Assembly (NCBI RefSeq): GCF_014164785.1
Contig: NZ_JACJFN010000001.1
Span: forward strand, 992,001-1,056,000
Length of the DNA stretch: 64,000 nucleotides
Direction of reading: 5' to 3'
Origin: Aquipseudomonas guryensis
GTDB lineage: Bacteria > Pseudomonadota > Gammaproteobacteria > Pseudomonadales > Pseudomonadaceae
The notes below the pieces were generated by a model. That model was not told the origin of the DNA. It saw nothing but the letters and a program-made list of their open reading frames with translations, and ran no database searches. This document shows positions 62,122 through 64,000 of the stretch, one piece after another. Position 1 is the stretch's first letter. Each line of letters starts with the position of its first letter. The position numbers and the translations under genes were made by a program.

Positions 62122-63098
62122 GCAGCGCGATGAACCACCAGGCCGCGGCCACCGCCGCCAGCGCCGACCTGACCCTGATGGCCGGCAGCACGGCCAAGAC
62201 GCCGCGGCCCTTGCCCAAGGACCTGCCGCCGGTGCTCTGCGGCCGCTACCGCATCGAACGCCTGCTCGGCGTCGGCGGCATGGGCGCGGTGTACCGCGCG
62301 CGAGACCTGCTGCGCGAACAGTTCGGCGACCCGCAGCCCTATGTGGCGCTGAAAACCCTCAGCGAAGACTTCGCCGAGTACCCGGACGCCAGCGCCCTGC
62401 TCTACAGCGAGTTCGCCCTCAGCGCCCGCCTGAGCCAGCGCAACCTGGTGCGCCTGTACAGCTTCGAGATCGACCCGCCCAGCCAGCGCGCCTTCATCAC
62501 CATGGAGCTGCTCAAGGGCTGCACCCTCGACAGCCTGCTGCAGCAATACCCCAGCGGCCTGCCCTGGGCCGAGGCGCACACGATCAGCCTAAGCCTGCTC
62601 GAAGCCCTGCACTACGCGCACGGCCAGGGCGTACTGCACGGCGACCTGAAGCCGAGCAACCTGATGCTCGGCGACAGCGAGCTGCGCCTGTTCGACTTCG
62701 GCCTCGGCCAGGCCATGGATGGTTTTCTCACCGGCCTGCCGCGCCTCTCGCGCAGCCGCTTCGCCGCCTGGACGCCGCGCTATGCCGCCCCCGAATTGCT
62801 CGACGGCGCACCGCTGAGCGCCGCCGCCGATGTCTATGCAGTGGCCTGCGTGATCTACGAACTGTGCAGCGGCCAGCATCCTTTCCGCCGGCAAAGTGCT
62901 AAACAGGCCAAGGCAATGGAACTGCCGCTGCATGCCCCTGCGGATATGCCCCGCGCCCTGTGGCCGGCCCTGCGCGCGGCGCTGGAATTTGACCCGGCCC
63001 GGCGCAGCAGTCTGCCCCGTTTGCTGCGAGCCTTCCGCGAACAGCAGCGCCCGGCCTCCCGGCTGCCGCGCTGGCTGCGCCGCCGGCCAGCCCTCTGA
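62118..63098 (+). CDS. Ser/Thr protein kinase of the T6SS switch (Stk1/PpkA-type)
   Basis: A 326-residue Hanks-type kinase. The glycine loop LLGVGGMGAVY (residues 49-59), Lys79 (VALKTL), catalytic loop LHGDLKPSNLML (173-184), DFG at 193-195 and the APE motif (224-226) are present, so the kinase should be active. The catalytic loop has HGD in place of the usual HRD, meaning a non-RD kinase that may not need activation-loop phosphorylation. No transmembrane or sensor segment follows the kinase domain. It overlaps the phosphatase by 4 bases. Confidence 0.92.
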   Translation: MSSAMNHQAAATAASADLTLMAGSTAKTPRPLPKDLPPVLCGRYRIERLLGVGGMGAVYRARDLLREQFGDPQPYVALKTLSEDFAEYPDASALLYSEFALSARLSQRNLVRLYSFEIDPPSQRAFITMELLKGCTLDSLLQQYPSGLPWAEAHTISLSLLEALHYAHGQGVLHGDLKPSNLMLGDSELRLFDFGLGQAMDGFLTGLPRLSRSRFAAWTPRYAAPELLDGAPLSAAADVYAVACVIYELCSGQHPFRRQSAKQAKAMELPLHAPADMPRALWPALRAALEFDPARRSSLPRLLRAFREQQRPASRLPRWLRRRPAL

Positions 63099-63111
63099 CA
63101 AGGACGACAGA

Positions 63112-64000
63112 ATGTTCAACCCCGCCAACCAGACCCACTTCAGCCTGACCCTCGACGGCCAGCGCCACGACCTGCAGGTCCTCGAATTCCACGGCCGCGA
63201 AGCGCTCAACCAGCCCTACCGCTTCGAGGTGGAGCTGGTCAGCGAGCGCCCCGACCTCGACCTGCAGAGCCTGCTCGGCCAGCCCGCCTTCCTCGCCTTC
63301 AGCCCGGACGGCCACGGCATCCACGGCCTAGTGCACGACGCCGCCCAGGGCGAGTCCGGCAAGCGCCTGACCCGCTACCGCCTGGTGCTGCAGCCCAAGC
63401 TGGCCTGGTTGGCGCAACGCAGCAACCAGCGCATCTACCAGCAGCTGACGGTACCGCAGATCATCGCCCTGGTATTGGAAGAGCACGGCATCCTCGGCAG
63501 CGCCTACCGCTTCCAGCTCGGCCCGACGGTTTATCCCGAGCGCGACTACTGCGTGCAGTACGACGAGAGCGACCTGCACTTCATCCAGCGCCTGTGCGAG
63601 GAAGAAGGCCTGCATTACCACTTCGAGCACAGTGGCCAAGGCCATGTGCTGGTCTTCGGCGACGACCAGACCAGCTTCCCGCGCCTGGGCCAGCCCACGG
63701 CCTACGTGCAGGACAGCGGCATGGTCGCCGACGAACCGGTGATCAAACGCTTCGCCCTGCGCCTGGCCACCCGCAGCAACCGCGTGACCCGCCGCGACTA
63801 CGACTTCGAACAACCGCGCCTGCTGCTGGAGGCCGCCGCCAAAAGCGAGTTCCAGCCCGACCTGGAAGACTACGACTACCCCGGCCGCTACACCGAGCGC
63901 ACGCGCGGTAAACACCTGGCCCAGCGCGCCCTGGAACGCCACCGCGCCGACTACCAACTGGCCGAAGGCCGCAGCGACCAGCCGCGCCTGCTCAGCGGCC
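63112..64000 (+). CDS. vgrG: T6SS spike protein VgrG (5' part, cut by window end)
   Basis: The first 296 residues of a VgrG (TssI). The N-terminal gp27-like region is clear: FSLTLDGQRHDLQVLEFHGR, then LNQPYRFEVELVSERPDLDL, LLGQPAFLAF, YRLVLQPKLAWLAQRSNQRI, CVQYDESDLHFIQRLCEEEG with LHYHFEH, and later GRYTERTRGKHLAQRALERH. The gp5-like needle and any effector extension lie outside the window. AAGGACGACAGA precedes the ATG. It is the last visible gene of the operon and would sit under the PAAR tip. Confidence 0.93.
   Translation, partial: MFNPANQTHFSLTLDGQRHDLQVLEFHGREALNQPYRFEVELVSERPDLDLQSLLGQPAFLAFSPDGHGIHGLVHDAAQGESGKRLTRYRLVLQPKLAWLAQRSNQRIYQQLTVPQIIALVLEEHGILGSAYRFQLGPTVYPERDYCVQYDESDLHFIQRLCEEEGLHYHFEHSGQGHVLVFGDDQTSFPRLGQPTAYVQDSGMVADEPVIKRFALRLATRSNRVTRRDYDFEQPRLLLEAAAKSEFQPDLEDYDYPGRYTERTRGKHLAQRALERHRADYQLAEGRSDQPRLLSG

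Overview
The window is a gene-dense, GC-rich stretch of a Pseudomonas chromosome. The genus call rests on the content: a type VI secretion locus in the same gene order as P. aeruginosa HSI-II (H2-T6SS), a dksA2/zigA/folE2 zinc-sparing block, a secreted depolymerase that closely resembles the medium-chain-length PHA depolymerase of P. fluorescens GK13, and the usual interspersed GTAGCCCGGATGCAAT palindromes. No species is claimed. No rRNA, tRNA, insertion sequence, integrase or CRISPR array was seen.

Layout. 1-10.3 kb: the 3' part of uvrD, a TetR regulator, a PaiB-like FMN protein, a Tim44-domain membrane protein, a VOC protein overlapping a small DEDD exonuclease, a Tat-exported PhoX phosphatase with two Pho-box-like sites, an SMI1/KNR4 protein, a PlcR-like accessory protein and a secreted NOTUM/pectinacetylesterase-like hydrolase. 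10.5-12.8 kb: a translationally coupled soluble histidine kinase and response regulator with TPR repeats. 12.9-18.3 kb: a catabolic block (GntR/FCD regulator, SDR, class III aminotransferase, glutamine-synthetase-like ligase, second SDR) with two identical palindromes in its divergent promoter. 18.3-29.7 kb: mixed housekeeping genes, including a thioesterase, a PepSY membrane protein with DUF2946, two alpha/beta hydrolases, a TetR regulator and a DUF1329/DUF1302 envelope pair. 29.9-31.8 kb: two tandem, diverged extracellular PHA depolymerases. 32-38 kb: a CobW-type GTPase, a small cysteine-rich secreted protein, an orphan PAS sensor kinase, then zigA and dksA2 divergent from folE2 across a Zur box. 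38-41.4 kb: a DUF2207 membrane protein with LemA, and a DUF3617 protein.

41.5-64.0 kb is one co-directional T6SS operon: tssA-B-C-E, PAAR, lipoprotein, tssF-G-H(clpV), sigma-54 activator, small lipoprotein, fha, tssJ-K-L-M, stp (PP2C phosphatase), stk (Ser/Thr kinase), vgrG (cut by the window end). It encodes the baseplate, sheath, membrane complex, recycling ATPase and a phospho-switch. Hcp (tssD) is not in the window. Compared with the P. aeruginosa HSI-II order, the PAAR gene and an unrecognised lipoprotein gene between tssE and tssF are extra. The tssA leader carries paired palindromes and GGA motifs that fit RsmA consensus sites.

The most interesting leads are the PAAR-lipoprotein insertion, the tssA leader, the paired operators of the ligase/aminotransferase block, and the duplicated PHA depolymerases, whose second promoter shares an 11-bp word with the neighbouring DUF1302 promoter. 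All functional assignments come from reading the translated sequence and recall of families; no database search was run.
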